Under the pieces are notes generated by a model. The model did not search any database. It was not told the origin of the DNA and saw only the letters and a list, made by a program, of their open reading frames with translations. A stretch of DNA of 37,859 bases from contig NZ_SCOT01000030.1 of the NCBI RefSeq assembly GCF_005502465.1, positions 1 to 37,859 of the forward strand, given 5' to 3'. Both the position numbers and the translations under genes were made by a program. How positions within the stretch are numbered: the stretch's first letter is position 1; the number at the start of each line of letters is the position of its first letter. Origin of the DNA: Sphingopyxis sp. L1A2A (GTDB lineage: Bacteria; Pseudomonadota; Alphaproteobacteria; Sphingomonadales; Sphingomonadaceae). Shown here piece after piece: positions 1 to 6,277 of this stretch.

Positions 1-60
1 ACCGACGGTGGTGGAGGGGGCGGGCGGCTTAATGCGAGGATTGTGTGAAGACGCCGACCG

Positions 61-108
61 CTTCCGTCAGCGCTTCGCGCTGCCACTTCCCCACAAGTGG
101 GGAGGATT
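61..108. repeat. Partial type-A palindromic repeat
   Basis: This stretch contains CCGTCAGC, a small hairpin (AGCGC-ttc-GCGCT), GCTGCCAC and then TTCCCCACAAGTGGGGAG. The same order of blocks occurs in the element near 31.3-31.4 kb, so it looks like one arm of the type-A intergenic element. The first 140 bases hold no gene I can support. The other arm may lie outside the window. Confidence 0.45.
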
Positions 109-140
109 TGAAGGACGGCCCCGCGCCCCAAACGCGCCGC

Positions 141-566
141 TTAAACCTGCCCCGGCGCCCTTGCCCGAATGAAATTCTCCAGCGCGACGAAGATCATTTC
201 GCGCGCGTCGCTGCCCAGCATTTCGGCGGTCAGCCAGTCGAACTGCGCCCGGTTGCGGTGCGCCGCGGCGGTCACCATGGCGGCGAGCAGCGCCTCGTCG
301 AAACCGGCGCGCGGGCAGCAGGGCGGGGCGACGGCAAAGGGATCGGGCCAGCTGTGGCCGATCGCCTCGACCACCAGCCGGTATCGCCGCGCCGCCAGGA
401 TATTGCCCCAGCGCCGTTCCAGCTCGGGCATCGGGTCATGGTCGTTGCGGCGGCAGATGATGCAATAGCGTAGCGCCAGCACCGCCTGGGCGGCGTCGAC
501 CGACAGGTCGCGGATCAGCGGCTGTTCGGTGAGCTGCCGGATCAAGGTGCTGCTTTGCATGGTCAT
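141..566 (-). CDS. Conserved-looking hypothetical protein, 141 aa
   Basis: I do not recognise the family. The protein is soluble, with no signal peptide or membrane segment. It has two Cys groups, CIIC near residues 35-38 and PPCCP near 81-85, and a C-terminal half that reads as amphipathic helix. The start is an ATG with GGGAG eight bases upstream; a second ATG two codons later (MTM) is possible. Codon use matches its neighbours, with strong GC at third positions, which argues for a real gene. It lies downstream of bfd-bfr on the same strand but is separated from bfr by a strong intrinsic terminator, a Fur-type box and a second terminator-like hairpin. Iron-linked expression is therefore plausible, but that is inference from position, and no function can be given. 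Confidence 0.75.
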   Translation of the reverse strand: MTMQSSTLIRQLTEQPLIRDLSVDAAQAVLALRYCIICRRNDHDPMPELERRWGNILAARRYRLVVEAIGHSWPDPFAVAPPCCPRAGFDEALLAAMVTAAAHRNRAQFDWLTAEMLGSDAREMIFVALENFIRARAPGQV

Positions 567-603
567 AGCGTCTCCCGGGCCATGCAGTCCTCCGCTCCAG
601 TCT

Positions 604-641
604 GAAAAAGATGCCGGTCGCCGCGGATGCAGCGACCGGCA
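604..641 (-). terminator. Strong hairpin plus U-run in the leader of the 141-aa gene
   Basis: A perfect 10-bp stem is formed by TGCCGGTCGC (612-621) and GCGACCGGCA (632-641) around a 10-base loop. Reading on the minus strand, it is followed at once by TCTTTTT. This is a textbook rho-independent terminator. It sits only about 38 bases upstream of the ATG at 566, so it is either an attenuator for that gene or the end of a short separate RNA. Confidence 0.75.
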
Positions 642-655
642 GGAGGGGACTGCCC
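604..655 (-). ncRNA. Candidate short iron-regulated RNA or terminated leader
   Basis: The segment between a Fur-type box (667-681) and the terminator at 604-641 would be transcribed as an RNA of about 50-60 bases. Its 5' part reads GGGGCAGTCCCCTCC on the minus strand. This contains a C-rich CCCCTCC that is complementary to Shine-Dalgarno sequences, a common feature of regulatory RNAs that block translation. The promoter is not clear: TTGTAT (688-683), a 17-base spacer and TAGCAA (665-660) is a weak match. RNA start, size and function are inference. Confidence 0.35.
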
Positions 656-666
656 CACCTTGCTAT

Positions 667-681
667 TGAGAATTAATCGCA
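667..681. promoter_or_regulatory. Fur-type box (7-1-7)
   Basis: TGAGAATTAATCGCA matches the classical 7-1-7 Fur pattern TGAGAATnATTCTCA at 12 of 14 defined positions. It lies between the bfr terminator and the leader of the 141-aa gene, where it would overlap any promoter reading leftwards. It sits next to the bacterioferritin genes, which supports an iron-responsive role. Confidence 0.6.
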
Positions 682-690
682 AATACAAGC

Positions 691-718
691 GAAAAAAGAG
701 ACGCCCGAAAGCGTCTCT
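691..718 (-). terminator. Intrinsic terminator of bfr
   Basis: AGAGACGC (697-704) and GCGTCTCT (711-718) form a perfect 8-bp stem around a 6-base loop. On the minus strand it is followed by a run of six T. It lies about 47 bases beyond the bfr stop codon. No T-run follows in the plus direction, so it acts on minus-strand transcripts. The bases at about 731-755 resemble a single arm of another palindromic repeat (CTTTCGCGGGAATGACG). Confidence 0.85.
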
Positions 719-764
719 GGAATCCTTTGATTCTCCGCTTTCGCGGGAATGACGACGGGAGGTT

Positions 765-1247
765 TTAGTCGTCCCCCGACGGCTTCGATTGCAGCTGGAT
801 ATAATTCTCGATCCCCATCCGCTCGATCATCTCGAACTGCTTTTCCAGCTCGTCGACATGATGTTCTTCGCTGGCCAGGATCGCGCCGAACAGGTCGCGG
901 CTGACATAATCGCGGACGCTCTCGCTGTGCGCGACGGCATCTTTGAGCAGCGGGATCGCCTCTTCCTCGAGCGCCAGATCGGCCTTCAGGATTTCCTCGA
1001 CCGTCTCGCCGACGCGCAGCCGCCCGAGCATCTGGAAATTGGGCAGACCGCCCAGGAAGAGGATGCGGTCGGCAAGCTGGTCGGCGTGCTTCATCTCGTC
1101 GATCGACTCTTCGCGCTCGAATTTGGCAAGCCGCGCCACACCCCAATTGTCGAGCATGCGATAGTGCAGCCAATATTGGTTGATCGCGGTCAGCTCGTTC
1201 TTGAGCGCCTCGTTCAGAAAATCGATGACCTTTTCGTCGCCCTTCAT
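765..1247 (-). CDS. bfr: Bacterioferritin
   Basis: Bacterioferritin is the haem-containing 24-subunit iron store; it oxidises Fe(II) at a di-iron site and keeps the mineral in its cavity. The 160-aa length is normal for the family. The haem ligand Met52 and the ferroxidase residues Glu18, Glu51, His54, Glu94, Glu127 and His130 are all in place, so it should be catalytically active and not a haem-free or site-dead paralogue. The four-helix-bundle sequence runs through the whole length. The gene follows bfd on the same strand after about 100 bases that hold a promoter-like TATAAT. A clear terminator lies downstream. Iron control is expected from the Fur-like sites around the locus. Confidence 0.97.
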   Translation of the reverse strand: MKGDEKVIDFLNEALKNELTAINQYWLHYRMLDNWGVARLAKFEREESIDEMKHADQLADRILFLGGLPNFQMLGRLRVGETVEEILKADLALEEEAIPLLKDAVAHSESVRDYVSRDLFGAILASEEHHVDELEKQFEMIERMGIENYIQLQSKPSGDD

Positions 1248-1288
1248 GGTGTCAGTCCCGTCATTTTGTCTGGCAATGGAATGGGCGC

Positions 1289-1318
1289 ATTATACGCCCC
1301 CCGACCCCATCAGGCCAA
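1289..1318 (-). promoter_or_regulatory. Probable sigma-70-type promoter of bfr
   Basis: On the minus strand there is a perfect TATAAT (1294-1289) with TTGGCC (1318-1313) 18 bases upstream. Transcription would start near 1282, about 35 bases before the bfr ATG. A second -35-like TTGACC (1324-1319) is too far away, at 24 bases. bfr can thus probably be transcribed separately from bfd. Confidence 0.5.
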
Positions 1319-1347
1319 GGTCAAAAATGGCGGAAAACCAAGAAAAA

Positions 1348-1521
1348 TCAGGCGGTCGCGGCGACGTCGCTGATGATATTGCGAGCGAAAGGCAGGCATT
1401 GTCCGCACTTGGGTTTGCGACCCAATTGCGCGTAAGCCGCCTTGGCGCAGCGCAACTGGCCATCGCGTGCGACATCGCGCAGCTGGCTTTCTCTTATTGC
1501 GTTGCAGACACAGACGACCAT
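1348..1521 (-). CDS. bfd: Bacterioferritin-associated ferredoxin
   Basis: Bfd is a small [2Fe-2S] protein that binds bacterioferritin and passes electrons to reduce its stored iron, releasing Fe(II) when iron is short. The 57-aa product begins MVVCVCNAI and has the family's four Cys ligands in the pattern C-x-C and later C-x2-C (KPKCGQC). I place the start at the ATG at 1521 because GAGAAGGA lies seven to eight bases upstream and Bfd proteins normally begin just before the first CxC. The reading frame continues further upstream, but that part does not look like Bfd. The gene is upstream of bfr and divergent from purS. Two TGCGA-N5-TCGCA inverted repeats lie 38-77 bases upstream, consistent with induction under iron limitation. 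Confidence 0.93.
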   Translation of the reverse strand: MVVCVCNAIRESQLRDVARDGQLRCAKAAYAQLGRKPKCGQCLPFARNIISDVAATA

Positions 1522-1558
1522 GTGCGAATCCTTCTCAACAAGCATGATGTAGGGATAG

Positions 1559-1598
1559 TGCGAGGGATTCGCAACAGGAAAGATGCGACTGGTTCGCA
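1559..1598. promoter_or_regulatory. Twin Fur-like inverted repeats upstream of bfd
   Basis: Two perfect inverted repeats with the form TGCGA-N5-TCGCA lie at 1559-1573 and 1584-1598, with centres 25 bp apart. Each matches the Fur 7-1-7 consensus at about 10 of 14 positions and shares its half-sites with the Fur-type box at 667-681. They sit just upstream of the bfd start, where a repressor would act. That the regulator is Fur is inference. Confidence 0.5.
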
Positions 1599-1713
1599 AT
1601 CCGAACAACGGCATTTTTCACCGCTACGGGAGCCCCCGGCCCCTTGCCCCCAAAGTGATTCGCGGGCATAGGCGCGCCCATCCTCCCGCACCCGCCAAGC
1701 AAAGGTCCGTCCC

Positions 1714-1944
1714 ATGAAAGTGAATGTCTATGTGACGCTCAAGCCGGGGGTGCTCGACCCGCAGGGCAAAGCGATCCATCATGCACTCGAAGGGCTGGGC
1801 TTTGCCGGGGTTGCCGACGTCCGCGCCGGGCGTTTCATCGAACTCGACGTCGCCGATGACGTCACCGACGCCGACCTCGACGCGATGTGCGCCAAGCTGC
1901 TCGCAAATACGGTCATCGAAAACTACCGCATCGAACGTCCGTAA
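1714..1944 (+). CDS. purS: Phosphoribosylformylglycinamidine synthase subunit PurS
   Basis: PurS is the small structural subunit of the three-part FGAM synthase (PurL, PurQ, PurS) in step four of purine synthesis. It bridges PurQ and PurL and helps channel ammonia. The 76-aa product starts [18 protein letters not shown], which is the family signature, and ends with the typical [10 protein letters not shown] stretch. It lies 14 bases upstream of purQ on the same strand, the usual gene order. The purL gene is not in the window. Upstream, it faces bfd across 190 bases that include the Fur-like sites. Confidence 0.95.
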   Translation: MKVNVYVTLKPGVLDPQGKAIHHALEGLGFAGVADVRAGRFIELDVADDVTDADLDAMCAKLLANTVIENYRIERP

Positions 1945-1958
1945 CAGGAGCCAGGCCC

Positions 1959-2624
1959 ATGAAGACCGCCGTCATCGTCTTTCCCGGCTCGAACTGCGAC
2001 CGCGACATGGCGGTCGCGCTCGAACAGGTCACCGGCCGTGCCCCCGCGATGGTGTGGCACCGCGACACCGATCTGCCCGCCGGCACCGACTTTATCGCGC
2101 TGCCCGGCGGCTTTTCCTATGGCGATTATCTGCGTTCGGGCGCGATGGCGGCGCGCTCGCCGATCCTGCGCAGCGTCGCCGATGCCGCGGCGCGCGGCGT
2201 GCCGGTGCTGGGCGTGTGCAACGGGTTCCAGGTGCTGACCGAGGCGCAGTTGCTGCCCGGGGCGCTTATGCGCAACGCGGGGCTGAACTTCGTTTGCCGC
2301 ACCGTGCCGCTGACGGTCGAAAACAGCCAGTCGCTGTTCACCGCCAGCTATAACGCGGGCGAAGAAATCAACATCCCCGTCGCGCACCACGACGGCAATT
2401 ATTTTGCCGACGCGGCAACGCTCGACCGGATCGAGGGCGAGGGGCGCGTCGCCTTCCGTTATGCCGACAGCGTCAACGGATCGGCGCGCGACATTGCGGG
2501 CGTGCTCAACGATGCCGGCAATGTGCTGGGCATGATGCCGCACCCCGAACGCGCGATCGACCGCGCGCATGGCGGCACTGACGGGTTACGCCTGTTCGAG
2601 GCGGCGCTCGGCGTCCTCGCCTGA
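1959..2624 (+). CDS. purQ: Phosphoribosylformylglycinamidine synthase subunit PurQ (glutaminase)
   Basis: PurQ is the class I glutamine amidotransferase subunit of FGAM synthase; it releases ammonia from glutamine for PurL. The 221-aa length is normal. The nucleophile is Cys87 in GVCNGFQ, and the remaining triad residues are His195 and Glu197 in PHPERA. The [10 protein letters not shown] segment near residues 50-60 is also typical. I chose the ATG at 1959, preceded by ACAGGAG, because an upstream in-frame extension only overlaps purS. The last 39 bases overlap the 3' end of a convergent gene on the minus strand. Confidence 0.96.
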   Translation: MKTAVIVFPGSNCDRDMAVALEQVTGRAPAMVWHRDTDLPAGTDFIALPGGFSYGDYLRSGAMAARSPILRSVADAAARGVPVLGVCNGFQVLTEAQLLPGALMRNAGLNFVCRTVPLTVENSQSLFTASYNAGEEINIPVAHHDGNYFADAATLDRIEGEGRVAFRYADSVNGSARDIAGVLNDAGNVLGMMPHPERAIDRAHGGTDGLRLFEAALGVLA

Positions 2625-2981
2625 CATTTTGCTCGCCATAACCGCAGCGTCCTTCGCTTGCGGTTGCAGCCAGCGCCCGACGAGCAGCAGCACCGACGGC
2701 CAGAAGATCGTGTTCCAGATGTCGTGCCAATGCGCGGCGTCGGGCTGGATCGTCGAGCGACTATGTTCGGCGGTCATGTCGAGCCACTCGCCGCCGCACG
2801 CCATCGCGACCACGGCGAGCCATGCGACGATCCAGCCGCCGCGCCACCGCCACATCAGCCGGACGAGCAGGAACAGCGCGAGGCCGAAATAAATGTGCAG
2901 CGCGTCCTTGCCGAGGCCGCTCGCTTCGATAATCGACAGTTTCCGGTCCTCGAACAGCGAGGCGATTTCAATCAGCGTCAT
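2586..2981 (-). CDS. Small membrane protein of unknown function, 131 aa
   Basis: The family is not recognised. Two to three hydrophobic segments are visible, near residues 28-42 ([13 protein letters not shown]), 48-62 ([16 protein letters not shown]) and 88-103 ([15 protein letters not shown]), with many Trp and Arg at the edges. An N-terminal amphipathic stretch precedes the first segment. The gene starts four bases after the stop of the yhhQ-like transporter gene, so the two are probably co-transcribed. Its 3' end runs 39 bases into purQ from the opposite direction. Codon use upstream of the overlap fits a real gene. An inner-membrane location is likely; no function can be assigned. Confidence 0.75.
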   Translation of the reverse strand: MTLIEIASLFEDRKLSIIEASGLGKDALHIYFGLALFLLVRLMWRWRGGWIVAWLAVVAMACGGEWLDMTAEHSRSTIQPDAAHWHDIWNTIFWPSVLLLVGRWLQPQAKDAAVMASKMSGEDAERRLEQA

Positions 2982-2984
2982 CGA

Positions 2985-3773
2985 TTAAACCTTGGCAGCG
3001 AATGGCGTAAAGTCGGTGTCTTCGTCGAACACATCGACACCTTCGCGGCGCTTCAACGCGCCCACCACCACATAGGTTGCCGGGGTCAGCGCCGCCTCCC
3101 ACGCGACTTTCATCGCCCAGTTGGTCGCCATCACCAGCAACACCTGTTCGGTTTCCCAAATGCCCAGAAAGGCGATGGGGTAAAAGATCAGGCTGTCGAT
3201 CCCTTGCCCGACGATCGTCGATCCGATCGTGCGCATCCACAGGAACCGGCCGCCCGTCGCCACCTTCATGCGGGCAAGGACGTAGCTGTTCACGAATTCG
3301 CCCGCCCAGAACGCGGTGATCGACGCAAGAACGATACGCCACGCGCTGCCGAACACGCTGTCATAGGTCGCTTGACACACCGCGCCAGTGCCGCCGCTCT
3401 CGCCCGATTTCAGCGCCAGCGCCTCGGTGCCGCTGCACCACCAGTCCTGCGCCGGCGGCATCGCCAGCACGATCCAGCTCATCACTGCCATGAACAGCAG
3501 CGCCCCGAACCCGGCCCAGATCACCCGGCGCGCGCGGGCATAGCCATAGACTTCGGTCAGCACGTCGCCGATCACATAGCTGATCGGAAAAAACAGGATG
3601 CCAGCGCCAAAGGTCAACCCGCCGACCATCGCCAGTTTTGATGCGCCGATGATGTTCGACAGCAGCAAAACCGCGACAAACGCCGCCATGACCAGGTCGT
3701 AATAGCGAAAATGATGGACGGCGGCGGCGCTGACCGGCGCGGGCCGGGCGGTCGAGGGTGCGGATTCGGTCAT
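2985..3773 (-). CDS. yhhQ: Queuosine precursor transporter, YhhQ/VUT family
   Basis: The YhhQ family of integral membrane proteins takes up queuine-type precursors (preQ0, preQ1) used to modify tRNA wobble bases. The 262-aa protein has about six hydrophobic segments. Family landmarks include the FFPISYVIGDVLTEVYGYARAR region near residues 60-85 and FWAGEFVNSYVLARMK with GSTIVGQGIDSLIFY further on. I use the ATG at 3773; an in-frame ATG twelve codons earlier is possible, but the part before MTESAPS lacks family character. A loop of about 30 residues with two Cys near the middle is somewhat long. The gene precedes the 131-aa membrane protein and neighbours a tRNA gene. Confidence 0.85.
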   Translation of the reverse strand: MTESAPSTARPAPVSAAAVHHFRYYDLVMAAFVAVLLLSNIIGASKLAMVGGLTFGAGILFFPISYVIGDVLTEVYGYARARRVIWAGFGALLFMAVMSWIVLAMPPAQDWWCSGTEALALKSGESGGTGAVCQATYDSVFGSAWRIVLASITAFWAGEFVNSYVLARMKVATGGRFLWMRTIGSTIVGQGIDSLIFYPIAFLGIWETEQVLLVMATNWAMKVAWEAALTPATYVVVGALKRREGVDVFDEDTDFTPFAAKV

Positions 3774-3844
3774 GCGCTCGCTGCTTAACCTGCTTTGCGG
3801 CGCGCGCAAACCGCGCTATTCGCCCGGCCAACAGCCTTGTGCAC

Positions 3845-3921
3845 GCGCCCGTAGCTCAGCTGGATAGAGCACCCGCCTTCTAAGCGGGTGGTCGCAGGTT
3901 CGAATCCTGCCGGGCGCGCCA
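3845..3921 (+). tRNA. tRNA-Arg (anticodon TCT)
   Basis: This is a 77-base gene including an encoded CCA end. The acceptor stem GCGCCCG pairs with CGGGCGC (3911-3917), followed by discriminator G and CCA. The D arm contains GCTCAGCTGGATAGAGC. The anticodon stem CCCGC/GCGGG encloses loop CTTCTAA with anticodon TCT, reading AGA. The T arm has the standard GGTTCGAATCC. All stems are intact. Confidence 0.97.
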
Positions 3922-3963
3922 TTTTCTGTTGGTGCCGATGCGATGCGGGCTGCCGGCCCTTGG

Positions 3964-5363
3964 TCAACCGTCCGGCTTGGCCATGCTGGCCAGCGCCAAC
4001 CGCATGATCTCGGCCTCCGTTGCCCCGTCCGCCGCCACGATGTCGGGCAGGACGGGCAGGACGCGCCGATCTCCGCTCGGCCGGAGGAAATCGCGGGTCG
4101 CGATAAAGGCGGTAAAGCCCGTGGCGGGCAGCCGCGTCGGCATCATATTGCCCGTCTGGTTGGAAAGCCGCCGGTCGGTCGCCCGACCAATATCGCGAGC
4201 CCCAGATCCTGCATCGTCGTGGCGAACAGGATACTTGCCGAATAGGTCAGCTCGTCGATCAGCACCGCAACCTGGCCGGTGAATCGCGCCGCCGCGGCGA
4301 CCGGCTGGATCCGTTCGTCGTCGAGGGTGAATTCGCGCATCGACCCGGCGCGGCCGGGATATCGCCGCAGGCGGTTGTTATCGTCGTTCAGCCTTTCGCG
4401 CGCCCGCGACACCTGCGCCGCGGGGCGATTCAGGACATATTGGATAATGCGGGCACCGGCGTCGCTCTGGCCGCCGGTATTGCCGCGCACATCGATGATC
4501 AATCGCGATACCTGCCGCGCGCGGATCGCCGCGAACGCCTGATCGATCGCCCGGTCGAAGGTCGCGGGATCTTCGTCGACGTCGAAGGTCGGGACGCGCA
4601 GCAAGGCTGCGCCACCGCCCAACCAGACAACGTGCGGTGCTTCGGCCGCCTGGCTGCTCTCGACCGGCGTCCATCGCGCCCCCTTGATCCATTGCAGGGT
4701 TGTCGGTCCAGCCGCGCCGCCAAAATCGATCGCAAAGCGGTCGCGCCACCCCAGCACCGCGTCGAGCCAGCCCGGCAGCATCACCGACAACATATGCATC
4801 TGCAGCTTGGGGGTTTCGCCATGGCTGTACGCCAGCAGGCGGGGCAATATGGCGGACGTCGGCATGCCGTTGATCGCCAGAATTTCGGTGCCCCGCGCCA
4901 AAGCCGCGCCGGTGGCGGCGTGATGCCAGCTGCCACGCAGGCGCAGACGCCCGTCGGGCGCGATGTCAGCGCCGAACGGAAACTGGCTGGCGCGTTCGGC
5001 GTCGCCCGGCGCGGCGCCCGACAGCCAGGGCAACAGCAAGGTGTGGGCATCGCGAAAGGTCGGATTGACCCGCCCAAAGACAGGAAATGCTTCGGCACGG
5101 GTCAGCGCCCGATCAATCGACGCCGCGGCGGTACCGAACGCCGCCTCGACCGACGCTTCTAACCTCGCCTGACCAAAATAGCGCGGATGGCGTTCCAGTA
5201 CGGCGCGGCGCCACAGGGCCAGATCGTCCTTCAACGCACCGGCGGGAACTGGCCCGGTCGGCGGGCTCGGCGCCATATGGGTCAAGCCCACCCCGGGCGC
5301 CCCCGCCGCCGCGACGACGATCGCGCCCGCCAGGATCTGGCGGCGCGACAGCCCCGCCGTCAA
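3964..5363 (-). pseudogene. Tat-exported S41 family peptidase, frameshifted
   Basis: The product resembles S41 (tail-specific/tricorn-like) serine peptidases. The N-terminus carries a twin-arginine signal (SRRQIL followed by a hydrophobic run), so it is probably exported folded. Family marks are DVRGNTGG near residue 293 and DELTYSAS with the likely nucleophile Ser at about 375-377. After LVGRPTGG the frame is lost: this frame reads seven more codons and stops at 4143. The reading frame shifted by one resumes precisely as SNQTGNMMPTRLP and runs on to 3964. One base is therefore missing (or two extra) in the short A-run at 4164-4166. A TTG at 5363, overlapping the stop of a 28-codon ORF as TTGA, is the best start; the frame upstream of it has poor codon bias. 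Without the shift the protein would have about 466 residues. It may be a true mutation, a sequencing error, or programmed slippage. Confidence 0.75.
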
Positions 5364-5446
5364 CGACCCGCCGCCAGCTTGCCTCCGGTGTCGGCAACGA
5401 CCACGCCGCCCTTCGGGCTGGCCAAGATACTTGTCCGATTCTGCAT
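5360..5446 (-). CDS. 28-aa leader-like ORF coupled to the S41 peptidase gene
   Basis: This short ORF starts with ATG at 5446, has GGAG eight bases upstream, and ends in a TGA that overlaps the TTG start of the S41 gene (TTGA). The peptide begins MQNRTSILASPKGG and continues with a VVVADTGGK segment; it has no signal sequence and no Cys. Third-position GC is good over its second half, better than in the overlapping frame of the peptidase ORF. It could be a translationally coupling leader, a small signalling or precursor peptide, or the true N-terminus of the S41 protein if a second frameshift is present. The tight coupling and the ribosome binding site are what the sequence shows; the role is unknown. 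Confidence 0.45.
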   Translation of the reverse strand: MQNRTSILASPKGGVVVADTGGKLAAGR

Positions 5447-5492
5447 TGTCTGACTCCAACCCGTTTCGCGATGAAGCGCGGTCTGGCAGAAC

Positions 5493-5526
5493 GGGCGTCA
5501 AGCGGGCGTCAAAGCCGTTTTGACGC
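5493..5526. promoter_or_regulatory. Candidate OmpR-type regulator binding site
   Basis: GGGCGTCAA occurs at 5493-5501 and again at 5504-5512, exactly 11 bp apart. A third, inverted copy, TTTGACGC, lies at 5519-5526. Direct repeats about one helical turn apart are the usual target of OmpR/PhoB-family dimers. The site is in the intergenic region shared by the S41 operon and the adjacent OmpR-family regulator gene, suggesting control of both. Confidence 0.5.
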
Positions 5527-5590
5527 TATCTTGATGTTGCATCGCCAAGGGTTTGCGGCGGAACAAGGTGCGCGTGGCAAAGGACATCGC

Positions 5591-6277
5591 TTGAACAATG
5601 CGTTCGACATCCTGCTGGTCGAGGACAACGCCGATCTGGCCGGGAATGTCATCGACTATCTCGAGGCGCAGGGGCACCGCCTCCATTATGCTGCCGATGG
5701 CGAGGAGGGGCTGTGCGAGGCCTTGACCCGCCCGATCGACGTCGTGCTGCTCGATCTGGCGTTGCCGCGCCGCGACGGGCTCAGCGTGTGCGCCGAGATC
5801 CGGCGCCGCAGCGACCAGCGCATCCCGATCCTGATGCTCACCGCGCGCGACACGCTGGACGACAAGCTGGCGGGTTTTGCCAGCGGCGCCGACGATTATC
5901 TGGTCAAACCCTTTTCGCTCGCCGAACTCGCCGCGCGGATCGAGGCGCTGGCGCAGCGGCCGCGGCTGGGGCAGCCGCATAGCATTGTCGTCGGGCCGCT
6001 GACGATCGATCGCCGGCTGCGGACTGCGACGCGTGCGGGGCAACCGCTGCGGCTGTCGCCGTTGCTGTGGGACATCCTGCTGCTGCTCGCCGAGGCGTCG
6101 CCGCAAGCGGTCGCGCGCGCCGAGATTGCGCGCCAATTGTGGGGTGACGAGCCGCCATCGTCCGATGCATTGCGCAGTCATATCCATCTGCTCCGCCAGA
6201 TCGTCGACAAACCGTTCGGGGTTCCGATGATCGAAACGGTGCACAGCATCGGCTTTCGCCTGAGCCCGCCGCCATGA
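5591..6277 (+). CDS. OmpR-family two-component response regulator
   Basis: This is a 228-aa regulator with an N-terminal receiver domain (about residues 5-115) and a C-terminal winged-helix DNA-binding domain (about 130-225). In the receiver, Glu11-Asp12 form the acidic pocket, Asp55 is the phosphoacceptor (VVLLDLALPR), and Thr84 and Lys106 complete the switch. The winged-helix domain shows the usual end, HIHLLRQIVDKPF then IETVHSIGFRL. I choose the TTG at 5591 because AAAGGA lies six bases upstream; an ATG 19 codons earlier lacks such a site. The kinase gene follows with a 4-base ATGA overlap. The direct repeats upstream suggest autoregulation and control of the divergent S41 operon. Confidence 0.92.
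   Translation: MNNAFDILLVEDNADLAGNVIDYLEAQGHRLHYAADGEEGLCEALTRPIDVVLLDLALPRRDGLSVCAEIRRRSDQRIPILMLTARDTLDDKLAGFASGADDYLVKPFSLAELAARIEALAQRPRLGQPHSIVVGPLTIDRRLRTATRAGQPLRLSPLLWDILLLLAEASPQAVARAEIARQLWGDEPPSSDALRSHIHLLRQIVDKPFGVPMIETVHSIGFRLSPPP

Noticed and set aside
1283..1299. GGGCG...CGCCC inverted repeat as a bfd terminator
   Set aside because: The stem is only 5 bp with no T-run after it, and its loop is the TATAAT of a likely bfr promoter.
2658..3641. 327-aa plus-strand ORF opposite the membrane protein and transporter genes
   Set aside because: It is antisense to two convincing membrane proteins, and its Arg/His/Gln-rich composition is typical of GC-rich shadows.
3785..3967. 60-aa minus-strand ORF containing RPAGFEPATTRLEGGCS
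   Set aside because: This is the well-known false protein read from the antisense of a tRNA gene (tRNA-Arg at 3845-3921).
5364..5501. N-terminal extension of the S41 peptidase to an ATG at 5501
   Set aside because: Codon bias is poor, the extension would overlap the putative regulator site, and it would put about 46 residues before a Tat signal. The TTG at 5363 fits better.
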